Source of the DNA: Tenodera sinensis
Taxonomy: Eukaryota; Arthropoda; Insecta; Mantodea; Mantidae
Reading direction: 5' to 3'
Assembly: GCA_030765045.1 (NCBI GenBank)
Contig: CM060964.1
Span: 167,050,115 to 167,114,114 of the forward strand
Length of the DNA stretch: 64,000 nucleotides
Below, piece after piece: positions 1 through 11,039 of this stretch. The notes under the pieces were generated by a model. That model had not been told where the DNA came from and made no database searches. It saw nothing but the letters and a program-made list of their open reading frames with translations. The position numbers and the translations under genes are program-made. The stretch's first letter is position 1; each line of letters opens with the position of its first letter.

Positions 1-501
1 CCCTTTTTTAAGGTAGTGCCATGGTACAGAGGCAGTACCTCCGGACCCGCCCTTGGCACATAGTCATGGTAGATTCATTTTTGAGCAATTGAGGTAATAA
101 TCTTGCTTAAACATATAAAGGTAAATACTAATTTGTTTAACTTTGAGGATATACATACTGAAGGTATGTCAAGTCAGTTTCGTATCAATTATTACTTCTA
201 AGAACTTTGTGTTACAGACTTTATTTTTGGAATTATTACAAATTGCAGTAGTAACCGTGTCTTTCAAGGAACAATCACTACAGTTTAAGTAATGTGTTTT
301 ATTAGCATTTAGGAATTAGTTGTTATCATTTAGGCAGTATTCTAATTTACCTATTGGAGTGCTAACCTAATCATTTCCTTGCATTAAACTATTTTTGTTT
401 CTTCCAAATTAGATTTGTATCATTTGCAAATAGCATGTGTAGCATGGTTTGAGAGCTTTAGGAAGATCGTTAATAATTGATTTACAGTTGGATCAGCAGC
501 A
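1..501. other. unassigned AT-rich sequence
   Basis: No reading frame, repeat boundary or recognisable motif was found here. The hAT relic that starts near 502 may once have extended into this stretch, but nothing readable remains. Confidence 0.5.
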
Positions 502-851
502 GTGGAAGAAATTAAGAAAGAGATAAGTAAGGTACCCTTCATTACAATCATTGTGGATGAAACTAGCAACATACTGAAGTACTTCCAGCTCTCTACTGTA
601 TTGAGGCATGAGTTTGTTAATGGTGAAGTCCAGGAAAGATTTCTTGGTTTTATTGATGTAAGTGCTGACTATAGCACAACTGCTGTGGAAAATCATGTGT
701 ATGGAACATAGGAAAACTATGAATATGGTTCAAAACTTGTAGCATAATGCCACAATAGTGCCACTGTGTTAGCTGGAGAATTGAAATGCCTTCAGAAGAG
801 GCTAAAGGGCAAATACCCCTGATACAATTTTCATATGCTGTCTTCCTCATA

Positions 852-1194
852 GCCTCCGTAGCGCAGTTGGTAGCGCAGTTGGTAGCGCACTTGCCTCTGG
901 CGCAGAAGACCCGGGTTCGCATGGGGATTTCCCCCCCCCCCCCACTGGGAGGTCTGGCACGGGATGTACTCAGCCTTGTTAGGTCCTGAGGGGGGGGACC
1001 AATTGAGGAGGTACTTGATGGAGAAGTAGCAGCCCCAGGTCGGGAGGGCTCGGGGGGCGCTGACCACGTCCCACCCTCCATTACTGCACCCCACCAATGA
1101 CCAATGACACCTGTAGTGGGCAGAGGTGGGAGACACAGTGGCTGGGCAGCAAGCCAAGACCCTTCCTGGGCTGTAGCACTAGGGTTTAGTTTTA
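852..1194 (+). mobile_element. tRNA-derived SINE (family S1) inside hAT relic
   Basis: A 343-bp SINE bounded by a perfect 12-bp target-site duplication, GTCTTCCTCATA, at 840-851 and 1195-1206. The head is tRNA-like. The pol III A box TAGCGCAGTTGG occurs twice in tandem (about 859-883), and a B-box-like GGGTTCG lies near 912. The body is GC-rich, with a poly-C run near 930-943. The 3' end is a GGGTTTAGTTTTAG-type tail. A second copy of the same family, with a degenerate head, lies at 36757-37079. The insertion splits the hAT relic, so it is younger than that element. Confidence 0.88.
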
Positions 1195-1664
1195 GTCTTC
1201 CTCATAAGTTAAACCTAGTGCTTTCTCAGTTCATGTCCTCTATAAAGAAATGTAAAATATTTTTTTTAACACTAGGTAGTTTTGCATCCTTTTCCTCTAA
1301 TTCCACGAACAGAACTGTTCATTGGATAGGGTCATTAAAAAGAGATTTCCAAAAGTGTGCCCCACATGCTATAACTATAATGAAAGACTAGTCAAAATGG
1401 TAAAAGAACACATTTTCAATCTTTTAAAACTGTTTGACAGCATTCTTGACAATCCTGATGAGTGGGACAGTAATACATACCGCAAAGCTGAAGGTTTCAG
1501 AGCAAGTTCTTTGGAACTTGAACTTCATTCTTGCATCACATATTCGGTGAGGTATTTGGGATGACTGACGTTCTTTTTGACATTTTGCAAACTAAAATCC
1601 TGGATGTAAACTTTTACATGGTTAAAATAGTAGAAAATTAATTGTATACTCACCAGAAAAGAGA

Positions 1665-1912
1665 TGGGTTTGGAATCAGTTTGGTCCATTTGTGAAGAAA
1701 TGTGTGAAGGGTCCAAGAAAACACATTATCAAGAATCTGATCCCGTAACGTGCTATCAACGTCTATACTATGAAATTTATGATGTCATAAAGGGTTTGAT
1801 ACAGTTTGGTCCAGTTGTGAAGAAATGTGTGAAGGGCCCAAGAAAAGACACCATCAAGAATCTGACCCCGTAACCTGCTATTAACATCTATACTACAAAA
1901 TTTACGCTGTTG
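1665..1912 (+). repeat. two-copy tandem repeat, about 125-bp unit
   Basis: Two diverged copies start near 1665 and 1790. The shared block TGTGAAGAAATGTGTGAAGG begins at 1691 and again at 1816, an offset of exactly 125. The pair lies between two colinear parts of the hAT relic, so it is either an insertion or a local duplication. I could not tell whether it belongs to a wider satellite. Confidence 0.8.
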
Positions 1913-2275
1913 CAGGCTTGGTTTGAAGGGCTTAATAAACTCAAGTTTCTTCAATTATTAAATGCTGCAGAGCAAAATAAGAGAACGTTTCCTGAGGAAC
2001 AACTTTACTTGCTAAGAGATAGCCATGGCCAATATTTTTATTTTGATCATCTCAGAAGCGAATTCATGTGGTATATTCAACTGAGGAACACCTTTCTATA
2101 GAACTGCACCAGCTTCTTTCCTACCTCAGGAGTACTGGTTTGTCATTATGTGCATTCACTGAACTTTATAAACTCTGTGCCCTTGTGTTAACAATACCAG
2201 TGACCAGTGCAAGTGCTGAATGTTCTTTTTCTGTGCTCTGCAGAATTCATAGCTACAGCAGGAACTCTTAAGGTT

Positions 2276-4095
2276 GTTGTACCATATTACTAAAACATAA
2301 TTCACTTGTACAGCTATTTCATTAATACCTAAATGTCAAGACACAATTGTTGTCTTGAGGTAATACTGCAGTTGTTAATTTTGTGGTAGTACAGCAGGTC
2401 AAAAAATGTTTGGCCACTTGAGAAATCAAGATCACTTTGTGCTTCTAAACTTGGCTGAAGTCGCAGACAGACTCCTACAGGTGTCAAGGGATCATACTGA
2501 TCTGTGATTGTGAACAGTATTGACATGAATCAGCCTTCAATGCAATTGTTTCCTCAAGTAAAACCCAAATGTTTACAACTTTCTCGATTAAAACCATAAG
2601 TGTGAATAAGTGCTGGGTTGCACAGATTAAATGGAGTAGAGTCACGAACTGTTTTCCCTGTATGAAAGCATATTGAAAACAAAAGATTTAACCCACTGTC
2701 CCAGAGTGTCTGTGTAGTTCTTGGCATTCAACCATGGATCATAAATAGCATATTGCACAGGTTCGAATCTCACACACCATCTCAATTTTTTATTTTAGTG
2801 TTTTTGTTACTTGCATGAGTAACAATTAAGTAAAAGGTGAATGTTTTAATAAAAGGGAAAGTTTAAACTATGTTAGTGTTAAAACTCATATTATTGCTGC
2901 ATTTTGGCCATTATCCCCTATGGCCTAAACATAATTATTTACGCCTGAAACACATTTCAGTCTCTATTAAAAAGAAAGAATCAGGAAAGTGACAAGCTGC
3001 CTTCATTCAGCTGCAGTTAAAGAGGATACTCTTTCTACTTCTACCTGAAGATGCTCATCATCCTCCTGTGTAGAAAGTCTTTTAGGAACGGCGCTATTTC
3101 TCTTTTCAACTTGCCCATGTTTCCTGCATTGCTGAGCCCAATGCCTCCCAGTATGTTCTGCATTGAACATGAGCATGTCTATGGCATGTCTATGAGCATG
3201 TCATATGGCATGTCTATGAGCATCCTCAGACGGTGAAAACCCTGCATGAATTAAAGCTAACATAGCAGTGTGTCTATTTAAAAAAAAAAAAGCAGCCATA
3301 TTATTTAAATTAAAATAAAATATGTCGACAGCATGGTGTATCCTAAAAGCAATTGCCAAGGGATGGTTGTGTGTCATAGCACATGTGCAGCTCTCTAGAG
3401 TAGAATAAAAGAACTGATAAAAGCACTCCTGAACCAAACCTATATTCGTAATGTTTTTTTGTTAGGGAAAGCATAATAATATATACAGAACAAATGCAAT
3501 ACAAAGGGAGACATGTCTATTTTTAAATGGCTATTACATTGAATTTGTTTAGTATTTATGAAATGAACAATTACATGGTAGGTATTGTTTCATAATCAGT
3601 GGAACAATATTGGCATTTCTTAAAATTTTTTTCCCTTTTTCCCCTTGTTTCCCCACATTACGTTTCCATGCTTTTCTGTTTTTCACATATATATACACAA
3701 ATACCCATGACCGAGGCAGAAATTGAACCTGTGACCGTTTGCATGGTGAAGGACATTAAAAGGAAGGGGAGTATACACATGTAACTTAGTTTAATAATAC
3801 TTGAAATACAGGTTTACTAAATTATATTCATGATAAAAGCAAAAAAACAGAAAATATGTAATTGAAGTGCAAACATAGAAATGTGAGATTTGAACCTGTG
3901 TGCTCTCTGGCCTGAATTCCATTACTGATATCTTCACCACTCACCACAGGTTCAAACCGTAACCCTACTGTAAGGAGCCCTAGTGTCTCATTCAAACATG
4001 TTGTTTCACTCATCCCCTGAAATCTGTTATCATCTGTTTGGGACTTGATCCAGACTGGAACTTAGACATATTCTACCTTTCAAGAGTGCAGCCAT
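2276..4095. other. unassigned stretch with tRNA-like scraps
   Basis: No coding evidence. Short B-box-like motifs (GGTTCGAATC near 2760, GGTTCAAACC near 3948) hint at old SINE fragments, but no boundaries or duplications could be fixed. A short GCATGTCTATG-type internal repeat lies near 3170-3225. Confidence 0.4.
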
Positions 4096-4127
<32 letters not shown>

Positions 4128-4142
4128 TTTTTTTTTTTTTTT
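4096..4142 (+). repeat. (CTTT)n microsatellite with poly-T
   Basis: About eight CTTT units run into a T tract, directly visible in the sequence. Confidence 0.95.
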
Positions 4143-4712
4143 GAGTAAGTATACTTTCAAAGGCCTATGCTCACAAGCACTGTATTCACACAGCTTTAGT
4201 TTTGCAATTTTGCTAGAAGTAATGCACCAAATGCCTGACTGAGTTTTAACAATACTTAAATATCAATATCCTGAGGTAATATTGCAGTAGTTAAGTGAGC
4301 AGTAGAATTTTCAGATGGTTATGCTTAACATATACTCTACTCATGTCCAAGATATGACTTATACAGTGTGTAACTAAAGTTACTGATAAACATCAATAAC
4401 TTCACTAATGTAAACAAGCAAGAGTTGATCACAAAACAAGGTCTTAAACATCATAACACACATCATAAGCTGATGTCAGCCTATTGAGCTATGGCTACTC
4501 TATAATAGCTCAGCACCTAAAAAGTCCCATCTTTTTCCACTTCAAAAGCACTTACAACAAGCTTTCCTTCCAAGTCTTTTAACAAGGAGTCCCTGATAGT
4601 TATGGATTTTTAGACTTTGAATGTTTGTGGGAGGACAAGCCCTGCCAAAGGTACTGCCCCTTTCTTGTGTAAGGTTATTCTCATATAAACTTTCCTGAAT
4701 CATATGGAAGTG

Positions 4713-4897
4713 CTTTTAGCGTTTTAAAGGGAACGTTTTAATAATTGAGTTTAGCTGCTTTTATCTATTTTAACTTTTGGTTGTTCATTGTTTATGGGTG
4801 ATGTTTTAACGCTTGACCGTACATGATTTTACTTTTGGACTCGGGGCCCTAATGACCAAGTTGTCAACGGGCCCTTAAACCTGACACACTAACTCAC
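4713..4897 (+). mobile_element. short SINE-like insertion (family S4) with TSD
   Basis: A 185-bp insertion flanked by the 13-bp duplication TCATATGGAAGTG at 4700-4712 and 4898-4910. Its 3' part has an imperfect foldback (GGGGCCCTAATGACC, then GGGCCCTTAAA) followed by an ACTAACTCAC tail. Related foldback tails occur at 19232-19391 (minus strand) and 24030-24160. No tRNA-like head is visible, so it may be a 5'-truncated SINE or a LINE 3' end. Confidence 0.7.
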
Positions 4898-4910
4898 TCA
4901 TATGGAAGTG

Positions 4911-7900
4911 TTTTCTGACACTAGAAAAAAATAAAGGAAATAGTGATCTGCATATGTATGTTGTGCTCCTTTTCATCCTAAGTCTCCCAACAAGCCTTCT
5001 CCATAACCTGCAGTTGATGCCATAGTAGAACTTATGCTATATTTTAGAAAAAGTGTATTTACTATTACTGAAAGGTTTAATGAGCTGGTAAAGTTTGGCA
5101 CTTTGCTTCTTGAAATATGATCATGCTAATATTTAAAGCAGTAAACTTGCAGTAGTAAATAATTCACTGCAAAGAATCCTGATCACATTTGGTCAAAATT
5201 ACCATTTGATTTGCTTTTTATCACAAAACAGCTCTCCATTGCTAACATTTTGTAAGAGAAGTAACTGCATGCTGTGCATCTTATTTATCCAAATATGCCT
5301 TTGGATTGTTGAAAACAAGGAAGATTATGATTTCAAAAGTTATAAAGAGAAACTAGATTAATGGGAAGATTATACTCTCTTATGATATTTCAAAAGATGC
5401 ATTCACATTTTAATGAAATGCTGAAAAATTAATTAATTTCTTAATAACGTTTACATCTGTTTTAGGTATAATCTACATTTGTTAAATGGTGAAGGTTTTT
5501 TCCTAAAAAGGGTGCTGATGGCCTAGTAGTTGAACAACCTTGAACCTACATCTATCTTGTTAAAATTTATTCTGGAATTTTCATGCCTTCATTGCTTAGT
5601 TTTGTAAATTTGGCATCTTATTTTTGACTGATTTTGACAGTGGATCCATGACAGAGGTGGTTTGTTCAGCAGGAGTTACTGCAAATGTTAGTAGTATTTG
5701 CTGTGTAGATGAACTTCAAAATCAATAGCGGACTGGTACAGCTCTCAGTGAAGAGGCACCAGATTTGAGACAGACTTTGATGTGTTACTGAACTGAAATT
5801 TCATTTAGTAGGAGTCCTTGTCTCTAAATACACAGATGGACTGTGACAGACCTAATACATATCTACTGATTGGCGGGTAGCACAAATTAAAAAATGGTGC
5901 CTAGAAGCAGTTGTTTCACATAGTATACACAAATAAAAACCAACTGTTTTTTACACTCAGCTCAGATGGAGCATTTGAAAGTCTGGAAAATTTATCTGTA
6001 AGTAATAAGTCTATAATAAGTTGGAAAGAGATTGTTAGACATTTGGAAACAATGTGGTTTTCTACATCCAAGATACAAATTTAAGAGACTAAAATCAATC
6101 AAGTAATCTGTCGTCATTATCTTGATGTTTGGCAAATGTATTTATTGAGCTACAAGCAAATCCTTATGTGATTTTAAAGTTTAAGCCTGGAACATGTTCA
6201 GCTAAAACAGTGATGCGAATTACCTGAAGGATTTACATATTGTTGAAATGTAGATATTTTTGTTACCTTATAACTGCATAAAAATCTTAAACTTTTTGTT
6301 GCTATTGTGAAACATAATGCAGCAGTGTAAAATAATTTATGTTCTTCCATTTATTCCAGTGAGCTCTAAACATTTTTGCACTAAATTATTTACATTGTTT
6401 TTAAAGTAATTTCGTGTCAGTTATTCATATTGGCTATAAGACACTTTTTCAGTAGCATATTTACTAGGTACACAGTTATATACAGTTTGCAACTTTTGAA
6501 GTTAATTTATTTTTACATTGATTTATTCCCTCTGCATTTTTCATGTACATGTGAAAAATGCAGGTTTCATTGAGAGTAAATTAAAGAACCAGTGCTTGTA
6601 ATGACATCATTGTGATCATAGTGTAAATGCAATTATAAATAAGTTATTAATACATTCAATTATTAAATGTTATAACTATTTCTTTTCATTGTTGATGAAA
6701 GTGATACTCTAGTATCTAAAATTAAACTGTTAAGGTTTATGCATACTGACTTAGTGAAAACTGTTATATTTCATATTTCTGAAAATATTCTGGGAATTTC
6801 AGATACCTAACTTGTACTAAGAGCAAAGCCATAGAAACAAGAGTGTAACAAATTTTAAATAAATAATACAATATTTCTTTGTAGCAGGTAACTTGTGTTT
6901 TATAGATTTATGAACTAATTTCATGTTCCTGTGTTTTAAGTTCCCATAGTTACTTGTTCATGGTTTCTGATAAAACTGGACAGAAGCATGAAATTGACAA
7001 TACTTAGCTTAGTTTTGGATAAAAGAAATAAATATTGTATGCCTCATCAATTTAGCTTTAAACTAATCTTAAGATATAATTGGTTTTTTCCTTGCTTTTT
7101 TTACTGCAGCATTACACATGTGCCATTTTATATGCCACAGAGATTGTTTAACAGCCTTGTTATTGTTCTTTTACTGTCAGAATGTTGTAGTGTAACTACC
7201 TATAGAGAATGTGCAATGTTTTCTCTATCTTGAATGTTTGTAAAAGTAATTAGAATAGTTGTATTGTTGCTCATCCAAGAATGTACATAATGTACCAAAT
7301 AGTTTCTCCATATTCAAATTCTTATTTCCATATTTTGCTAAGAATCTTACATTATTAACGTCCATATCACCAGAGCCAAGAATATAAATCTCTGGTTGTT
7401 TCACCTTCACAATACGTAATAAGCTGTGCCATCAGCAGATTAAGACCACATTAGCTCACTTGGAGAAAATAGTTCTTTTTTTAAACTTTTATAATATACT
7501 GATTTGTATGCACAATGTATGTGATCTTACAGCAGTAGTTTATTTATTTTTCTTATCTTGTTCTTTATATTTATTACATAATGTTGAATGTGTCTTACGA
7601 AATAGTGGAATAAGTTAGAAAGAAACAAACAAATGGGAAAGGAGAAGCTAGGAAGGGAGGGAGGACACTAAGCTCTCTGTAAGTTCAAGAACTATAGTAG
7701 AATTCTGAATATTTTTCTTTAGCAAATGCAGTTTCAGGGACATGGTATATTTTATTGTAATCAGTTCATCACTTGAATCTAATATCCAACATAAAGTTTT
7801 ACAGAATTGCTGCCAAGCTCTTCCTGCACACCATGAAAATAGAAGGATAAAATATAGTTGGTATGTAGATGCCTCAAATGTAAATGTAAATGTAAATATT

Positions 7901-8290
7901 TTAATTCAAATAATGCATGTAGTCTTACAGAAATATTTTATATCTTTTAGAATGTTAATGCTTTACCATACAGGCATAGATCATGGGAGGAGAAATACAA
8001 ATGTACATTGTCCATCCCTGTTCAAAATTGAGTTTTTAGCAGCTTCTGATAGATGGCAATGTTCTCTACACAACTGTGCAGCCAAATTTCTTCAAAGGGT
8101 AATATACTCCATCCATTTGTAAGCCTAAATATTGAGTACAGAATCAATCTGTAAATTTTCCATCTCTGAAGGTTAATCCTACTCCAAATTGTCATATAAG
8201 AGAAAAAAAAAAAGGTGTTTAGAAATAAACTTTGTTGGATTTGTATTTCAAGAGTAGCATTGAAAACTTTTAGAAAATCGAAGAAGGATT
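4911..8290. other. unassigned AT-rich stretch
   Basis: About 3.4 kb without coding evidence or an identifiable transposon boundary. The frames present (for example at 6988-7233 and 7742-8122) are short, have no recognisable domain, and read as chance. One compact perfect hairpin lies at 6532-6563. The stretch could be intronic or UTR sequence of a host gene outside the window; nothing here decides. Confidence 0.4.
6532..6563. repeat. perfect 12-bp-stem hairpin
   Basis: CTGCATTTTTCA and its exact complement TGAAAAATGCAG are separated by an 8-base loop that itself contains TGTACA. This is not a bacterial terminator context. Its role is unknown. Confidence 0.7.
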
Positions 8291-8294
8291 AGTT

Positions 8295-9085
8295 CTAAAA
8301 AGTTGAAATAACATTATTGTTTTTCAAAATATTTTCCTTTAACATCAGTGAATTTTTGCATTTGATGAAAACAGTCCTTAAAGCAATGATGCCACTCTTC
8401 CCGAGGCACTTCAGGAACCAGGTTTTTATAATGTTCCACTGCTTCATTTGATGAAGAAACGTGGTTTCCATGCATTTTATCTTTAATTTTTGGAAACAAA
8501 AAGAAATCATAATTTTCTATGTTAGGGTTATATTGGTAGAAGGTCCATGGTGCTGAACTTTTGGACATCTAGATATTCAGTTTTTAGTTTTGCTGTACCT
8601 ATGTGGCAGTACACTGTCATGATGTAAAATTACCTTTTGTTTTAGTCATTTTTCACAAACTTTTTCAAACATTTGTAGTAAACAGAATTTGTGTACCAAT
8701 TGGCAGTAATTCCAATTATGCTATAGTAGCTATATGGCCTGTTTTAGGGGAAAAAAAAACAAAAACCTAGCAGCCCTCTTCTTACCAGCACTGTGAATTC
8801 ATCAGACTTTGTAGGTTTAAGTCCTATTCAAAAGATCCATTGAACCGATTGACTATTCTTTTCAGGATCATAACAATAAATCCAAGATTCATCACCAATA
8901 AATATATTCCAAACCAAATTTGAAGTGGTATCTTGGAATTTTTGCAGTTTTTCTGCACCATCAATGTAGTGTTTTTGATCGGGAGTTAGTTTACAATAGT
9001 AGTGAGTTGACTGATTGTGCAAATTCTGTAAACATAGGTGCAAGGAAAGGAATGAAATCAGAACAACCATATGAAGCGAGGCCAT
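8295..9085 (-). pseudogene. mariner transposase relic
   Basis: Minus-strand pieces match a mariner transposase. The upstream piece (9085-8828) reads KLTPDQKHYIDGAEKLQKF, then GDESWIYCYDPEKNSQSVQW, the segment carrying the first catalytic Asp. The downstream piece (8568-8295) reads YDFFLFPKIKDKMHGNHV, then YFEKQ, the family's C-terminus. The region between, which should hold the second Asp, is decayed and frameshifted (about 8830-8570). The N-terminal DNA-binding domain is missing or unreadable. No terminal repeats were found, and it is not functional. Confidence 0.85.
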
Positions 9086-9223
9086 TTTATATAATTTACC
9101 ATATTTTATCGCATAATCATGACACTTTTTATGCTTTCTTTATGAAGTAAAAATTCACAACGCAACCATTATGTGAATGTGGCCATTTGTGACAAATAAA
9201 TTATTTAAGACTGGCGATGTTAA

Positions 9224-10241
9224 CCTCTTGAGCGATGGCCATTTAAAACGTCCATGAGCCGAGAACTACTACCCAATATCCAGCGCAGGACATTTAAAGT
9301 GCTTTGTATATACACAGCTGTATTTTGTGTAAATATTAAGTTATTTTAATGAAACAAAAACTGGTATAAAACTCGTTAAATGCAGTATTCATGTACGCCT
9401 TCAGCAAAGTTGAGTTGCATTTACAAAACGTTGAAATGGCACTATTTTGTTTCACTGTGGTGAAAAGTTTACTTTGCTCTGTCGAATGCATCTAATATAA
9501 GTTCTCTGAAAGAAACAGTAGTTGACCCATTGTATGCGTGGCTTATGCGTCAGCAAAATAGAGCATAGTATATGCGTGGTCTGTGAGTCATCCGAATACA
9601 GCAATATTGCAACTTTTCCTTACATGTGTTAAGTAACTTAGTAGACTCCGTTTCTTTCTTTGTTGAAATACATACATATACTTTCCTGCTTGTAGCTGAA
9701 GTGAGAAGTGTTATAAAAAGGTATTTTTGCACTAACTGGATATAACCGTATACAATTTTTTGGTAATTTGGAGAGCTCTAAACCCACACAGGACAATGAC
9801 CTACCTAGACTTCCGACTATCAATAGCTCGCAGCCTAATTGAACAATACCACGTTGGGGGTAGAAAATCAAGAACCCCTACACCCCTCAGACTTCGAGGA
9901 AAACATTATCCTAAAAGGATACCACCAACAGCAAAGAAGTCCCGCCCATCTCGAAAGTGTTTTGTGTGCCGCAAGAAGGGAATTTGCAAATGTGGAGATG
10001 TACCCTTGTGTGTTTATCCCTGTTTTGAGGCATATCACTGCACAAAGAACAAATAAAGCTAAGCCAGTAAAGTATATAGACTTTACTTAAATATTTCATA
10101 AAGGGAAAATTAAAATAAGTTGAGTTAGATAAGGGATAACTAAGGGTTAAATGCACAAACGCACAGGACGTGTATACATGCCCATATCGCTCATCCGTCA
10201 TTTTAAATGAACGTGATTTCACGTCCATATCGCTGAAGAGG
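9224..10241 (+). mobile_element. piggyBac-type element, internally deleted
   Basis: A 1018-bp element flanked by TTAA on both sides (9220-9223 and 10242-10245), the target site of the piggyBac superfamily. The ends are inverted: CCTCTTGAGCGAT on the left against CCTCTTCAGCGAT read inward from the right, one mismatch in 13. A subterminal CCATATCGCT motif is repeated near the right end (about 10181 and 10224). The only coding remnant is the transposase C-terminus at 9760-10056; the catalytic core is gone. It is therefore a non-autonomous derivative that would have depended on a partner transposase. Confidence 0.92.
9760..10056 (+). pseudogene. piggyBac transposase C-terminal fragment
   Basis: 98 codons ending in a cysteine-rich segment, RKCFVCRKKGICKCGDVPLC followed by FEAYHCTKNK. 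This is the zinc-binding C-terminal domain that piggyBac transposases use for recognition of their ends. Upstream residues (TMTYLDFRLSIARSLIEQY) match the end of the DDE_Tnp_1_7 region. The catalytic aspartates are absent because of the internal deletion. The frame is open to its natural stop, so the deletion is fairly recent or the fragment has escaped damage by chance. Confidence 0.9.
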
Positions 10242-10245
10242 TTAA

Positions 10246-11030
10246 CTTTTAGCGAGTAGTGTATAATAAGCTGGCCCTTGTATCCATGGTAGCTGGAGCA
10301 TATGTCTCTAGTGCTTGGCCCCACAGAAAGTTGCGTGCTTGAGTCCCATCTCAGGCATGGGTGTTTGTATGACAGAATAAAAGGAGTAAACAATCAGAAA
10401 AACAAACAAAAAAAACGAAAATGACTTGGCATGAGCTAACAAAATGGTTCACATCCTTTGATGCTTATTTCTTTATTGCTTAGTCATATCTGCTAATTCC
10501 TGCGCTTTATGTACTTGAACCAATCAGATTCATTGATGGGCTAGCATCTTGACAGTCGGCAAACTGATGGCATTGACAATGAGGATTATATTACCATATG
10601 CTGCATACCCTATACTCCCACCCATAAACCTAACAGGTTGCAGTGGTAGTATGTTATTTTTCAATATTTCTTAATAGTGAACACATTAGTGTGACTATTA
10701 TGTGATGAAATACTTAAGTCCTGATTGCTTGTCTATAAATCAAGGTGCAGCTATTTTGTGATGGTGATGATCATGCAATGAAATATGGTATAGTTCATAG
10801 TTTTACATAGCAACCTCGATGGCCAACAAGAGGAGAAATATATTACATTGTCCAGCTTAGTTATTTGGCATAAATCACATCATAATTAAAAGGTTCTTTC
10901 TGGGATTTTCCAAATATCAGGATAAAGATCCCCATCACTATAGAAATTTGAGCCTCCCTTTGAACACTGTGGGAGGGGGGATTTTAATACTGTGCTATTC
11001 TAGTCACTGTACTTTATAGACCTAAAAGAG
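10246..11030. other. unassigned stretch with possible SINE scrap
   Basis: A tRNA-like segment with a GAGTCCCATCTC B-box resemblance lies at about 10285-10370 and is followed by A-rich sequence. This may be an old SINE, but no target duplication was found. The rest has no recognisable feature. Confidence 0.35.
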
Positions 11031-11039
11031 TTGATTTAG

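Larger units (their letters stand above)
502..2271 (+). pseudogene. hAT transposase relic (ZMYM/DUF4371-like), broken
   Basis: Decayed hAT transposase read in pieces. Residues from 502-700 (IIVDETSN, then VQERFLGFIDVS) match the segment around the first catalytic Asp of hAT/DUF4371 proteins. Residues from about 1320-1500 (RLVKMVKEH, NPDEWDSNTYRKAEGF) match the middle helical region. Residues from about 1910-2270 (FPEEQLYLL, then LVLTIPVTSASAECSFS) are the C-terminal hAT dimerisation motif. The pieces are colinear but separated by a SINE at 852-1194, a tandem repeat at 1665-1912, frameshifts and stops. No terminal inverted repeats were found. It is not functional. A domesticated host gene is very unlikely given the damage. 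Confidence 0.8.

Noticed and set aside
852..925. Functional tRNA gene in the S1 SINE head
   Set aside because: The duplicated A box and missing acceptor pairing, plus the SINE body and target duplication, show it is a SINE head.
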